Positions 19,878 to 28,442 of a stretch of 64,000 nucleotides of DNA are shown here, piece by piece. How positions within the stretch are numbered: the stretch's first letter is position 1; each line of letters begins with the position of its first letter. The notes beneath the pieces are model-generated. The model worked only from the letters and a program-made list of their open reading frames with translations, searched no databases and had not been told where the DNA came from. Source of the stretch: Flavobacteriales bacterium (GTDB lineage: Bacteria; Bacteroidota; Bacteroidia; Flavobacteriales_F; PHOS-HE28). The translations under genes and the position numbers were made by a program. The DNA lies in NCBI GenBank assembly GCA_016703105.1, contig JADJCS010000017.1, positions 124,001-188,000 of the forward strand, in the 5' to 3' direction.

Positions 19878-21162
19878 TCAGCCTGACGTGTTCGGCTGCA
19901 CGCTGAACCTGTGCATGCCCTCCTCGAAGGTGTACCGCAACGACCAGCCTTGGCGTTCGCACACGCGCTCCGCGATGGCCAGCCCAAGGCCGAGCCCTTT
20001 GCCGGAACCGGAGAAGCGCTTGAACAGCCGCTCCGGGTCCAAAGGGGCATCCGTTCCGGTGTTCGCTATGGTGAACACGGTTCCGGAGAGGCGGATGAGG
20101 ATGCTTCCGCCCGGTCCGTTGTGGCGGATGGCATTATTGACGAGGTTACCTAGAAGGATCTCTGCCATGCCCGGTTCCATGGGCCATTGTACAGGTGGTC
20201 CTACCTCCATGGATACAGAGAGGCCGAGGCTGTCGATGTGTTCCTGTGCTTGGTCCAGCAGCGAACGGACGATCACGTGTGGATCGCAGAACACGCTCGG
20301 TCGCAACGGCATATTGTCTACATGGGCCAGCATCAACAAGCCATCGTGGGTGCGGCGCATGCGCCCCAGCAGCCGGTTGGCCTCGTCCAGCAAACCGGCC
20401 TGTTCGGGGGTGAGGCCGCTGGTCTGGAAAAGACGTTCCACTTTGCCTTGCAGCAAGGCGATGGGGGTGCGCAATTCATGCGCGGCGTTCTCCGTGAAGC
20501 GCTGCTGCTCGGCATAGATCGCTCTGTTCCGCTGTGTGAGCTGTTCCACCGCGCGTTCCAGTTCATCGAACTCGGTCACGCCCGTAGGTGTGGCCTGGAA
20601 GGGTACGGAGCCGTCCACTTGAAACGCTTCAGCTCGTCCAGCAGGCGGTGGAACGGAGCCCAGATGCGCCGTGCGGAGACATGGTCCACCACCATCACCC
20701 CGCCGAAGAGCAGCACGAGCGACACCAGTGTAACCAAAGCGATCGCTGTCAATAGCTCTTCGGTCTCTTCGATCACACGGGTCACGGTGATCGCATGCGG
20801 TACGCCGTTAAGAACGACCTTGCTTTCATGGATCCGGGAAGGCTCTACATGGCCGTGCAATTCATCGTGCCGCGCGATGACCGTATGGAAGCGGTCCTTA
20901 ACGATGCTGTCGGTGGAAGAACAGAGGTGAACACCCGCCTCGATCGCCGTTGATCCGTTGGATCGCTTCCGGCGAGTGCTTCCTGGGATAGCTCTTCTGG
21001 ATGAAGGCCACGCTCCACTTTGCGCTTCACCACCTCCAGGTCCTGGTCGATGTCCGCGAGCCAAACCTTGCGCAGGATGAGGTAGTAGGCCGGGATGCTC
21101 AGGAGCAGCACCACTGTGGCATAGATCCAGATCGGCCTCCGGGTGCGATGCTGCAGCTTCAT
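19878..21162 (-). CDS. sensor histidine kinase, frameshifted twice
   Basis: Membrane sensor kinase of about 428 aa after correction. ATG at 21162 overlaps the stop of the response regulator in an ATGA. The first helix is WIYATVVLLLSIPAYYLILR. A periplasmic part follows, then a second helix (ALVTLVSLVLLFGGVMVV). The H-box reads NAAHELRTPIALLQGKVE, the N-box LLGNLVNNAIRHNGPGG, and the G-box GSGKGLGLGLAIAERV. Breaks lie near 20960 (periplasmic part) and 20625; adding one G at the second gives RFKVDGSVPFQATPTG. No clear HAMP pattern. Autophosphorylation followed by transfer to the neighbouring regulator is the expected role. Stimulus unknown. Confidence 0.85.
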
Positions 21163-21838
21163 GCCTGCGTGCTGAAACGGTAGCCAACACCGTGAACGGT
21201 ACGGATGCGATCGGTGCAGCCGGCTTCCGCCAGTTGCGCTTCAGGTTCTTCATGTGCGCGTAGATCAGCTCCTGTGCCCGGTCGTCATCCAAGTCGCCGG
21301 TGAGGTGTTCGGCGATCACATTACGCGGCAATACGCGATCGCGCGAAGCGGTAAGCAGGCGCAACAGCCTGAATTCCGTAGGCGTCAGCGGCACCGGGAC
21401 CCCATGCACGGATGCCGTATGCGCAGGCAGGTCGATCTCCAATTCGGCTAAGCACAAGCGGTCATGCCCTTGGAAACGGGTACGGCGCACCGTGGCCTGC
21501 ACGCGCACGGCCAGTTCAGCCAGATGGAAGGGCTTTGTGATGTAGTCATCAGCACCGATGCGCAGGCCCTCGATGCGGTCGGCCAGCGCGTCCTTCGCGG
21601 AAACGATCACCACGCCGTCGGTACGACCCATTCCTTTCAGCTCACGCAACACCTCCAAACCGTTGCCATCGGGCAGTGTCAGGTCGAGGACCAAGCAATC
21701 GAAGGGCTTGTTGAGGATAGTGTCCAGGGCTTCGCGTACCGTGCCTGCAATAGCGCAGCGTACACCGGGACCGTCCAGATAGGCCTTGATGTCGTCGGCC
21801 AGCGAACGCTCATCCTCCACGATCAGCAGGTCCATCAT
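21159..21838 (-). CDS. OmpR/PhoB-type response regulator, frameshifted near 21235
   Basis: 226 aa after correction. Receiver domain: acidic pair in IVEDERSLADD, phospho-acceptor aspartate in CLVLDLTLPDGNG, conserved lysine in GADDYITKPFHLAELAVRV. The C-terminal winged helix has LTPTEFRLLRLLTASRDRVL and, after adding one A, LAEAGCTDRIRTVHGVGYRF, the usual end of this family. The uncorrected frame instead runs on into the kinase gene and creates a false fusion. It is first in a two-gene operon with the kinase and divergent from the EamA gene. Confidence 0.88.
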
Positions 21839-21934
21839 GCTTCAAAGTTCCGTGATACATGCGCGTCAAAACAACTTCCCGATCCTGAAGTACTTCTGAA
21901 TGGCCGATCGCCGCCTGCTTCCCAACTTCGCACC

Positions 21935-22357
21935 ATGGACCGTTCGATCTGGTATGCGTTGATCTCGATGGTCTTCGCGGGCGTCACCGCAGTGATCGCC
22001 AAGGCGGGCATGCGCAACGTGAGCGGTGATGTGGCCCTGCTGGTGCGCACCTGCTTGATCTTTGTACTGGTGTGGGGCAATGCCTTCGCATTCCGGCAGA
22101 TCAAGGACATGGCGTTGCTGACCACGCGCGATGTACTGTTCCTATGCCTCAGCGGCGCCACTACCTTCTTCTCATGGCTGTTCTACTACCGCGCCATGAA
22201 GATCGGCAGTGTTTCGGTGGTGGCCACGATCGACAAGGCGAGCATCGTGGTGACGCTGGTGTTGAGCTTTCTGGTGCTGCGCGAACCCTTCACATGGCGC
22301 GTGGCATTGGGCGGCACTTTCATCCTGTGCGGATTATTGGTGCTGGTTTGGAAATAA
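21935..22357 (+). CDS. small EamA-domain (DMT superfamily) membrane protein
   Basis: 140 aa, a single EamA unit of about five membrane helices: WYALISMVFAGVTAVIAKAG, LLVRTCLIFVLVWGNAF, DVLFLCLSGATTFFSWLFYY, ASIVVTLVLSFLVL and ALGGTFILCGLLVLVWK. Most family members have two units in tandem, but 140 aa single-unit versions are common and probably dimerise. The ATG at 21935 is preferred to a far upstream one that would overlap the response-regulator gene. Small-metabolite export is the family's usual role; the substrate is unknown. Followed directly by GC-rich repeat sequence. Confidence 0.85.
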   Translation: MDRSIWYALISMVFAGVTAVIAKAGMRNVSGDVALLVRTCLIFVLVWGNAFAFRQIKDMALLTTRDVLFLCLSGATTFFSWLFYYRAMKIGSVSVVATIDKASIVVTLVLSFLVLREPFTWRVALGGTFILCGLLVLVWK

Positions 22358-22370
22358 AGGTCGTTGGCAA

Positions 22371-22550
22371 GAACTGCGTGAGCGGGCGAAGCGGCAGCCC
22401 GGCGCAGGCAGGGCCTTGCGGATGCGAGCAACGAGGAGGCACGACGTAGGAGTGACCCCGGAGTGCCGCAGCCGCTGGCCCTGACAAGTCCGGCTACAGC
22501 GCAGCACGCGACCCGCGCGAGGATCTGTGCGTGAGCGAGGGGGCACGCCC
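22371..22550. repeat. GC-rich structured repeat-like element A
   Basis: About 180 bp of very GC-rich, non-coding sequence between the EamA gene and the icmF fragment. It has internal complementarity, for example GGGCGTGCCC on the minus strand at its right edge. Motifs such as GCGAAGCGGCAGCCC and CTGACAAGTCCGGCTACAG recall dispersed intergenic repeats I associate with Bacteroidota genomes. Assignment is by memory only. Confidence 0.45.
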
Positions 22551-22561
22551 AAAGAACCACA

Positions 22562-23733
22562 AGGCGCAGAGCAACGATCTTCAGCACCGAGTTCGCGCTG
22601 CGTTTGATGGGCGACGTGCAGCAGTACTTCATCGAGCAGAAGGTCCGCAACTTCTACAGCGTCAGCATCAGCGGTTACCACATCGCAGAGGCCGGCGCCA
22701 ACCCCATCAGCCAGCTCGCCTTCACCTTGGCGAACGGCTTCACCTACGTGGAGTACTACCTCAGCCGGGGCATGGACATCAATGCCTTCGCGCCCAACCT
22801 GAGCTTCTTCTTCAGCAACGGCATGGACCCCGAGTACGCCGTGATGGGCCGGCGCGGCGCGCCGCTAGCGCCGACGGCGCAGCCAATGCCAGGGTGCCGG
22901 CCTCGAACGGCAGGCACGAGCGTCCTGCGCCAGACAAGGCGCGACAGGAGGCTACCCGGTAGCAGACCGAGGAAGCAACGCGGTATGGCGCAAGGAGCGC
23001 GCTCGCCCGAAGGGCCGCCGAAGGCGGTGATGCCGGAGCGAGGCCCGCAGTGGCACCCCCGGCACCACATCCAGACCACCCGCCGCAGCCTCCCCGCGCA
23101 CGACATCCACTTCAACGACATCCGCACCACGTTGCAGGCGCTCTACGCGATCTACGACAACTGCAACACGCTCCACACCCAACGCCTACGACGAGGCCAT
23201 CACCACGCCCACCGAAGAAAGCGTGCGCCGCGCCATGGCCATCCAGCTCATCATCAACAAGGAGCTCGGCCTGGCCAAGAACGAGAACCCGCTGCAAGGC
23301 TCCTTCATCATCGAAGAGCTCACCGACCTGGTGGAAGAGGCCGTGCTCACCGAGTTCGACCGCATCACCGAACGCGGCGGCGTGCTCGGCGCCATGGAGA
23401 CCATGTACCAGCGCAGCCGCATCCAGGAGGAAAGCCTCTACTACGAAACGCTGAGCACCGGCGAATACCCGATCATCGGGTGAACACCTTCCTCAGCAGC
23501 AAAGGCTCACCCACCATCCTGCCCAAGGAGGTGATCCGCGCCACCGAGGAAGAGAAGGAAGCGCAGATCGCCACGGTGGAGAACTTGCGCGCGGCCTACA
23601 GCGCGGAAGCCGCGACCGCCATCAAGGACCTGCAGCAGGCGGCGATCCGCAACGAGAACATGTTCGAGGTGCTGATGGAGGCGACGAAGTATTGTTCGCT
23701 GGGGCAGCTTACTGCGGCGATTTTGAGGTGGGG
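22562..23733 (+). pseudogene. second, partial and disrupted copy of the icmF mutase domain
   Basis: Near-identical, on the same strand, to the mutase domain of the gene at 14959. It begins abruptly at the region around CIFSTEFALRLMGD (copy 1 near 17370) and reads DVQQYFIEQKVRNFYSVSIS and ISGYHIAEAGANPISQLAF. At 22889 a roughly 170 bp GC-rich insert replaces the stretch between VMGR and HHIQT. After that several frames are needed: DIRTTLQALYAIYDNC, then SFIIEELTDLVEE, then NTFLSSKGSPTILPKE, then EATKYCSLGQLTAAI. It stops at GAG GTG GGG (23725-23733), where copy 1 has EVGGQYRRNM. The missing tail reappears at 25955. It has no B12 or GTPase domain and cannot be functional as read. Confidence 0.85.
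22889..23062. repeat. GC-rich insert B inside the icmF copy
   Basis: About 174 bp that interrupts the second icmF copy relative to the first. It carries local inverted repeats such as CTACCCGGTAG and GGGCCGCCGAAGGC, and is rich in GAGG/GCGC purine-type text like element A. Its borders are placed by comparison with copy 1 and are good to about ten bases. Confidence 0.5.
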
Positions 23734-23804
23734 ACCACGGATAGATAGATCCTACCTGGTTCTGATTGATTGCTCAGACGAACCTGCAACACTATCCTTG
23801 TACA

Positions 23805-24758
23805 ATGGCAAAGAAAAGCACGGGCAAAAAACTAAAGACCACAACCGGGATAGAGTTGAGCCTGGCTGAATCTACGCTGGCAAAGCTGGCTCAGTCCCTG
23901 AAGCCAACGGGGCTGGGTAAAGCAGACGAGGATAGAATCAAGAGGAAATATTCCCCTTCTGAGGTTTATTAATTCACCTGGCCCTGAACAATTGGAGCAA
24001 GCTTCACTCTTCATCAAGAAGAAATTTGAGAAGACTGTGCCGAAGCTTAGTAGACTCGACCATGCGCAATTCTTGCTTGCATGTAACCTCAGCGGCTCTC
24101 GGCTGCATGGCTATTCAACCTTGGACAAGGATCACGTTGCGGAGATTGATCGCCTCGTTGTCAAGATATCGGCCTATGTTAAGGACTCATCGCAAAAGCG
24201 ACCCTTAGTATTTATGATGTCAGCTTCCCCAGGATCTGGGAAGTCTCATTTCATTAAGTGCATTGGTAGGAGAATCAAGACTGATCGGGTTGAGGCAGTG
24301 AACTACAACATGGCCTCGATGATGTCTCCGGAAGATTTGATTCCCGCATTAGACGCTGCTAGAAATCATAAAGTCGAAGACAACGTACCCCTATTGTTCC
24401 TCGATGAGTTTGATAGCGAGCCTGGGAATATCCCTATGCTGCTTCCATTGCTTTGGGATGGAGAAATCACCATAGGCCAGAGAAATCTAAAGCTGGGGAA
24501 GATGATCATCGTCCTGGCTGGAAGTGATCCGGCGTTACCAGAGGCTATGAAGGCGGCGGCATCGATGGATGTCGACTCGAAATCTCCATTGATTATTGCA
24601 CAGCCGAAGTACACGGACCTCTTTCTCCAGGATTAACGGAGGCGTCTTTTCCATTCCCGTGTTTCAGGACAAGGCGAAGGATATTGATCGGAGGACAGAC
24701 AAAATCTGCATAGCGGTTGAGCTTTTGAAACACCGATTCGGGAAAACTCTGCTCTCAG
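23805..24758 (+). pseudogene. AAA+ ATPase fragment, AT-rich, truncated by an IS3 element
   Basis: Cytoplasmic ATPase-type protein of unknown role, about 315 aa left. Start ATG 23805 gives MAKKSTGKKLKTTTGIELSL. One extra T near 23968 breaks the frame; removing it joins SPSEVYN to SPGPEQLEQASLFIKKKF. Walker A is ASPGSGKSHFIKCIG near residue 140 and Walker B is PLLFLDEFDSEPGN. A sensor-1-like asparagine is not obvious (MIIVLAGSDPALPEAM). Near 24630 another shift leads to SRINGGVFSIPVFQDKAKD and on to LLKHRFGKTLLSV, where the IS begins and supplies a stop. Composition is clearly poorer in GC than all neighbours, a sign of transfer. It sits inside the second icmF copy. No partner gene is left. Confidence 0.7.
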
Positions 24759-24797
24759 TGTAGGCTCCAAAAACGGTCCCGATCGTACTTGGAGGTT
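24759..24797 (+). repeat. left terminal inverted repeat of the IS3 element
   Basis: Begins TGTAGGCTCC and continues through CGGTCCCGATCGTACTTGG to GGAGGTT. It aligns with the reverse complement of 25912-25953, with a gap of a few bases after the first ten. Confidence 0.8.
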
Positions 24798-24854
24798 GGC
24801 TGCGCGGCTTTGCGCGCAGCGATCGGCAAGGGGCTACTCAACCTCACTGTAGCC

Positions 24855-25104
24855 ATGAGAAAGTCGAAGTTTTCAGAGCATCAGATCATTGCGATACTGA
24901 AGCACACAGAGCGGCTTGAAGGTCGCGGACATCTGTAGGGAGCATACCATCAGCGCGGCCACCTTCCACAACTGGAAGGCCCGTTATGGGGCATGAACCT
25001 AGCCAGCTCAACGGTAAAGGAGCTCGAGGAAGAGCTCAGCCGCCTCAAGCGCATGTACACCGAGTTGAGCATGGAGAACGACGCCATGAAGGCGGCGATC
25101 CAAA
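24855..25104 (+). pseudogene. IS3 transposase orfA remnant
   Basis: Begins MRKSKFSEHQIIAILKHTER, the usual start of an IS3 orfA helix-turn-helix protein. The frame then shifts: ADICREHTISAATFHNWKAR reads in the next frame, and a further shift is needed to reach VKELEEELSRLKRMYTELSM, the leucine-zipper-like coiled coil. At least two breaks within 250 bp. Confidence 0.8.
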
Positions 25105-25122
25105 GAAGTGGGGCGCCTGACG

Positions 25123-25911
25123 AGAAACGGGAGATCGTACAGGCGTTGAACGAGCAGATGATGAGCCAGCGCAAAGCCAGCCACATTGTGGATCCCCGAG
25201 CACGGCCAGGTACACCAAACGACCGGCCGATGATAGCATGTTGATAGCAGCCCTGACCGAGCTCACACAGAAGCATCCGGCCATCGGGTTCTGGCAATGC
25301 CATCACCGCTTGCGGATGAAGGGGTGTGCTGATCAATCACAAACGCCTTTACCGCGTGTACACCAGCATGCACTTGAACATCCGTCGCCGGGCAAAGAAG
25401 CGCTTGCCTGCGCGCGTGAAACAAGCTTTGTTCCGCCGCAACACCCGACCAAGTCACAGCATCGACTTCACGCACGACACGCTAGGGATGGCAGGACCTA
25501 TCGGCTGCTGAACCATCGACGACTACAACCGCGAGGTACTGGCCATCGAAGTGGACACTTCATTGCCGGCCCTGCGCGATCCGCGTACTGGAGAATCAAG
25601 TCCGTACGACCCTTGCCCAAGATGATCCGCGTGGACAACGGCCCGGAGTTCGTCAGCCACAAGCTCGATCAATGGTGCAGGGATAACGGTATCACCCTGC
25701 CTGCATACAGCCCGGCAAACCAACACAGAACGCCCACGTGGAACGCTTCAACGGCAGCATGCGTCGCGAACTGCTCAGTGCCTATGTGTTCCGCACCTGA
25801 CGAAGTACGGGAGAAGGCCGAAGAATGGATGGACGATTACAACAATCACAGACCTCACAAAGCGCCCGGCTACCATCACCGGCGCAAACTCAACCATGAA
25901 CAGCCCTTTGG
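25123..25911 (+). pseudogene. IS3 transposase orfB (DDE integrase) remnant
   Basis: Integrase-core transposase in pieces. It opens with KREIVQALNEQMMSQRKASH. The first catalytic region reads HSIDFTHDTLGMAG. After an in-frame stop, DDYNREVLAIEVDTSLPAL follows. The second aspartate region is MIRVDNGPEFVSHKLDQWCR. The glutamate region reads NAHVERFNGSMRRELLSAYV in a shifted frame, then EVREKAEEWMDDYNNHRPHK. All family blocks are present and in order, but at least five breaks and a stop make it non-functional. Confidence 0.85.
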
Positions 25912-25953
25912 AACCTCCAGTTATGATCGGACCGAAAACAAGGGAAGCCTACA
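25912..25953 (-). repeat. right terminal inverted repeat of the IS3 element
   Basis: Ends CCTACA at 25953. Its reverse complement opens TGTAGGCTTCC and carries CGGTCCGATC and CTGGAGGTT in the same order as the left end. Confidence 0.8.
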
Positions 25954-25954
25954 C

Positions 25955-25981
25955 GAGGGGCAGTATCGGAGGAATATGTGA
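25955..25981 (+). pseudogene. 3' end of the second icmF copy, displaced by the insertion
   Basis: Reads EGQYRRNM-stop immediately right of the IS. The intact copy ends VGGQYRRNM-stop at 18426, and IcmF proteins characteristically end this way. Together with the break at 23733 it shows that about 2.2 kb was inserted eight codons before the end of the second icmF copy. Confidence 0.8.
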
Positions 25982-26098
25982 GCCCTCTGAGCCGCACGAA
26001 CGTCGTGTAGGACGGCCATTGGTTCGTAGGGACCCGGTCGCACAGTGATCTTCCAACCGTTCGCGGAGATCATTTGCGCGCTGTCCCTGGAAGTCTTT

Positions 26099-26121
26099 AC
26101 TTTGTACCGCAAAGTACTTTG
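26099..26121. promoter_or_regulatory. palindromic ACTTTG/CAAAGT site upstream of a membrane-protein gene
   Basis: Perfect inverted repeat ACTTTG-TACCG-CAAAGT (26099-26115) followed directly by a third ACTTTG. The TACTTTG text also fits a Bacteroidota -7 element (TAnnTTTG lacks one base). It lies 74 bp before the start codon at 26195. A repressor site overlapping a promoter is a reasonable reading. Nothing else is recognisable between 25982 and 26194. Confidence 0.45.
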
Positions 26122-26194
26122 AATCACCGTCCAATCGACGAACACGGGGCTGTTCACCGGGAAGGCCGATCGGATCCAACCAACACACCACACC

Positions 26195-27004
26195 ATGGCA
26201 ACAACAGCGCAAGGCAATGAACGAATGATGGAAGAGGGTACGAACGGCCCCGGCCGATGGTGGAACATCTTGAGGATCGTGGGCTGGTCCCTGGCCGCGC
26301 TCATGCTCCTGTTCCCGGTGGTCGCCATGCAGTTCACCGATGAAGTGAACTGGGGTCCGGAGGACTTTCTTTTCGCGACCCTCTTGCTCGGTGGGTCGGG
26401 CCTGCTCTTCGAACTGGTCATGCGCCGATCGCACGACGATGCCTACCGGACCGGCGCTTTGCTGGCGCTCGCGACCACGTTCCTGTTGATCTGGAGCAAT
26501 GCCGCAGTGGGCTTCGTGGGATCCGGTGCCAATACCGCGAACGTGTTGTATGTCGCCATGGTCGCCATACCGTTCATCGGCGGAGTTGTCTCCAGGCTCA
26601 AGGCAAGGGGCATGTTCCTCACCATGATCCTGACCGCGATCGTACAGGCAGCCATCACGGTGTTCGCCTTTGCCGCCGGTCTAGTAAGCGAGGAGGAGAG
26701 CAGCGTGATCGTGGCGATCAGCGCGGTCTTCATCCTGTTGTGGATCGGTTCGGCAGTGCTTTTCCAGCAGGCCGCGGAACGGGAACACGCCGCGTTGGAG
26801 ACCCGCAGCAGCTTCGGACGCCTGCGACGATCCCCGATCCAGTTCGTGCTGTCCATGCTGCTGATGGCGATCGGAGCGGTGCTGTTGTCCTATATGATCA
26901 CCGTGGAGGACGAACCGGGGATGGTCCCACTGCTCGTGTTCCTGCTGGGCATGGGATGGTTCTTTATCACGCTCTCCCGATCGAAGGCATCTCAGAATGG
27001 GTAG
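26195..27004 (+). CDS. hypothetical polytopic membrane protein
   Basis: 269 aa with about seven or eight membrane helices in pairs: IVGWSLAALMLLFPVVAM, FLFATLLLGGSGLLFELVM, GALLALATTFLLIWSNAAVG, VLYVAMVAIPFIGGVV, MFLTMILTAIVQAAITVFAF, IVAISAVFILLWIGSAVLF, FVLSMLLMAIGAVLLSYMI and LLVFLLGMGWFFITL. The text QFTDEVNWGPEDF between helices one and two recurs in small unnamed Bacteroidota and proteobacterial membrane proteins that I recall. No catalytic motif is seen. The start at 26195 follows a palindromic site. A second in-frame ATG at 26225 is possible. Confidence 0.75.
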   Translation: MATTAQGNERMMEEGTNGPGRWWNILRIVGWSLAALMLLFPVVAMQFTDEVNWGPEDFLFATLLLGGSGLLFELVMRRSHDDAYRTGALLALATTFLLIWSNAAVGFVGSGANTANVLYVAMVAIPFIGGVVSRLKARGMFLTMILTAIVQAAITVFAFAAGLVSEEESSVIVAISAVFILLWIGSAVLFQQAAEREHAALETRSSFGRLRRSPIQFVLSMLLMAIGAVLLSYMITVEDEPGMVPLLVFLLGMGWFFITLSRSKASQNG

Positions 27005-27114
27005 TGCGATGGACGTTGGTCGAAGCGTTAACCCACCACCGGCTCATGGCTTCAGCCGCAAAGCGCGATGCGGGACGGTGACAGGACCCTGCGTTCCTGT
27101 CCTCCGCTTCACCC

Positions 27115-27140
27115 AGGCGACCGTGAGCCGGAACTTCAAA
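27115..27140 (+). repeat. short dispersed repeat, copy 1
   Basis: AGGCGACCGTGAGCCGGAAC followed by TTCAAA, in the non-coding 271 bp before corA. Copies recur at 29509 and 30839, always after a gene end. The rest of the spacer shows no gene. Confidence 0.6.
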
Positions 27141-27275
27141 GCCGCGCGTAGCGGTGTCTCCGGGATCATTTTCCGGTGAAGCATGGGCGGAGAAGAGACC
27201 GGGGGACGAGTTTGAAGAGATCCCGAACAGGCTCTCGGATCCGGGCCCTACTTTCACCCGCACATTGGTACGGCC

Positions 27276-28229
27276 ATGATGGTGATACATGCGCGGCAGG
27301 GTGGGCGGATGGTGGAACTTACCGGTGCAGATGCGCTGCGGAGCATCCCCGTGCCGGACGTGGTGTGGATTGACCTGGAGGGTCCCACCGAGCTGGAAGT
27401 AAAGGCCACCGAGACTTTTATCGGTACCGAGCTGATGACGCCTACGGAGGCTGCTGAGATCGAGAGTTCCTCGCGCTACTTCGAAGAGCCCCCTGCGGAG
27501 TTCCATCTCAATACGCACTTCCTGCAGCCCGGCGAGCATGGCTGGCGACCTGAACCGGTCACCTTCGCCATGCGGAACCAGGTGCTGGTCACCCGGCGCA
27601 GTGGCCCGCTGCACAGCTTCACCGAGCTGGCACGGCGACGCAAGCTGAGCGCCCACGCGGAATGGACCGGCTACGACACCTTCCTCAGCCTCTTCGACCT
27701 GCGCATCGATGAGGATGCCGACCTGGTGGAGCAGCTCAGCCGGGACATCATCGTGCTGAACAAGGACCTGAACCTCAATGCCACCGTGGGCAAGGACCTG
27801 CTCCTGCGCATTGACGAACTGCTGGACAAGGCCATGGTGCTGCGTGCGAACATCGTGGACAAGCAACGCACGCTCGGCGCCGTGCTCAAGAGCGAGGGCT
27901 TCCCCACCGATCACAACCGCAGCGTACACACCCTGCTCAAGGACATCGACTCCCTTTTGGAACACATCACCTTCGGCTTCGAGCGCATGGAGTTCCTGCA
28001 GAACACGGCACTGGGCCTGTTGAACATCGATCAGAACAAGGTGATCAAGATCTTCACCGTGGCCACGCTCATCTTCATGCCGCCCACGCTCATCGCCAGC
28101 ATCTACGGCATGAACTTCCGCCACATGCCCGAGCTGCACCATGACCTGGGCTACCCGCTGTCCATCGCCCTCATGGTCCTCAGTTCCGGAGGTGCGTTGC
28201 TCGTCTTCCGGCGGAAGGGGTGGTTGTGA
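27276..28229 (+). CDS. corA: CorA-family magnesium/divalent cation transporter
   Basis: 317 aa inner-membrane channel, pentameric in this family, carrying Mg2+ or related cations. The large N-terminal cytosolic domain includes a long helical stretch (FDLRIDEDADLVEQLSRDII, and LLLRIDELLDKAMVLRANIV). Two C-terminal helices follow: VIKIFTVATLIFMPPTLIAS, then the signature YGMNFRHMPEL in place of the common GMN-x-x-MPE loop, then LSIALMVLSSGGALLVF. The short basic tail (RRKGWL) is usual. The ATG at 27276 precedes a second ATG at 27309, and either could be the start. It stands alone with a 213 bp spacer downstream. Confidence 0.92.
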   Translation: MMVIHARQGGRMVELTGADALRSIPVPDVVWIDLEGPTELEVKATETFIGTELMTPTEAAEIESSSRYFEEPPAEFHLNTHFLQPGEHGWRPEPVTFAMRNQVLVTRRSGPLHSFTELARRRKLSAHAEWTGYDTFLSLFDLRIDEDADLVEQLSRDIIVLNKDLNLNATVGKDLLLRIDELLDKAMVLRANIVDKQRTLGAVLKSEGFPTDHNRSVHTLLKDIDSLLEHITFGFERMEFLQNTALGLLNIDQNKVIKIFTVATLIFMPPTLIASIYGMNFRHMPELHHDLGYPLSIALMVLSSGGALLVFRRKGWL

Positions 28230-28442
28230 GACCCCACGGCGGGGTTCAACGGATACAAAAAGGCGCGGTTGTCCGCATCGATGCCTGGGTCACCCGACCA
28301 GCGTGGCCTTCATGTCCGCGAGGCCGTCTCGGTTCAGGTCGAAGGTGGCCGTATCAATGGTGAGGGGGTGTTCAGAAGGAGATCGAAACCCGCCACTATC
28401 TTGTCCGGACGCGGTTGACGGAAAGTGCGTCAGCCCCATGCG

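Larger units (their letters stand above)
24759..25953 (+). mobile_element. decayed IS3-family insertion sequence
   Basis: 1195 bp element bounded by TGTAGG at the left and CCTACA at the right, so it has the TG...CA ends of IS3 elements. Imperfect inverted repeats of about 40 bases share TGTAGGCT, CGGTCC, GATC and CTGGAGGTT-like blocks. It holds remnants of orfA (helix-turn-helix plus coiled coil) and orfB (DDE integrase core), both in several frames, so it should be unable to move on its own. No clear target-site duplication is seen: left flank ends CTCAG, right flank begins CGAGG. It truncates the AAA+ gene on its left and abuts the last codons of the icmF copy on its right. Confidence 0.85.

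Noticed and set aside
20576..21838. A 420-residue response regulator/kinase fusion in one frame
   Set aside because: The frame leaves the response regulator at a one-base break and enters the kinase out of its proper start. Repair gives two ordinary proteins with an ATGA overlap.
22371..22550. CRISPR array or tRNA cluster in the GC-rich stretch
   Set aside because: No regular direct repeats with spacers and no cloverleaf or CCA end can be drawn.
23734..25953. One composite transposon including the AAA+ gene
   Set aside because: Inverted repeats are found only for the IS3 (24759-25953). The left border at 23734 has no matching end, so a single mobile unit is not supported.
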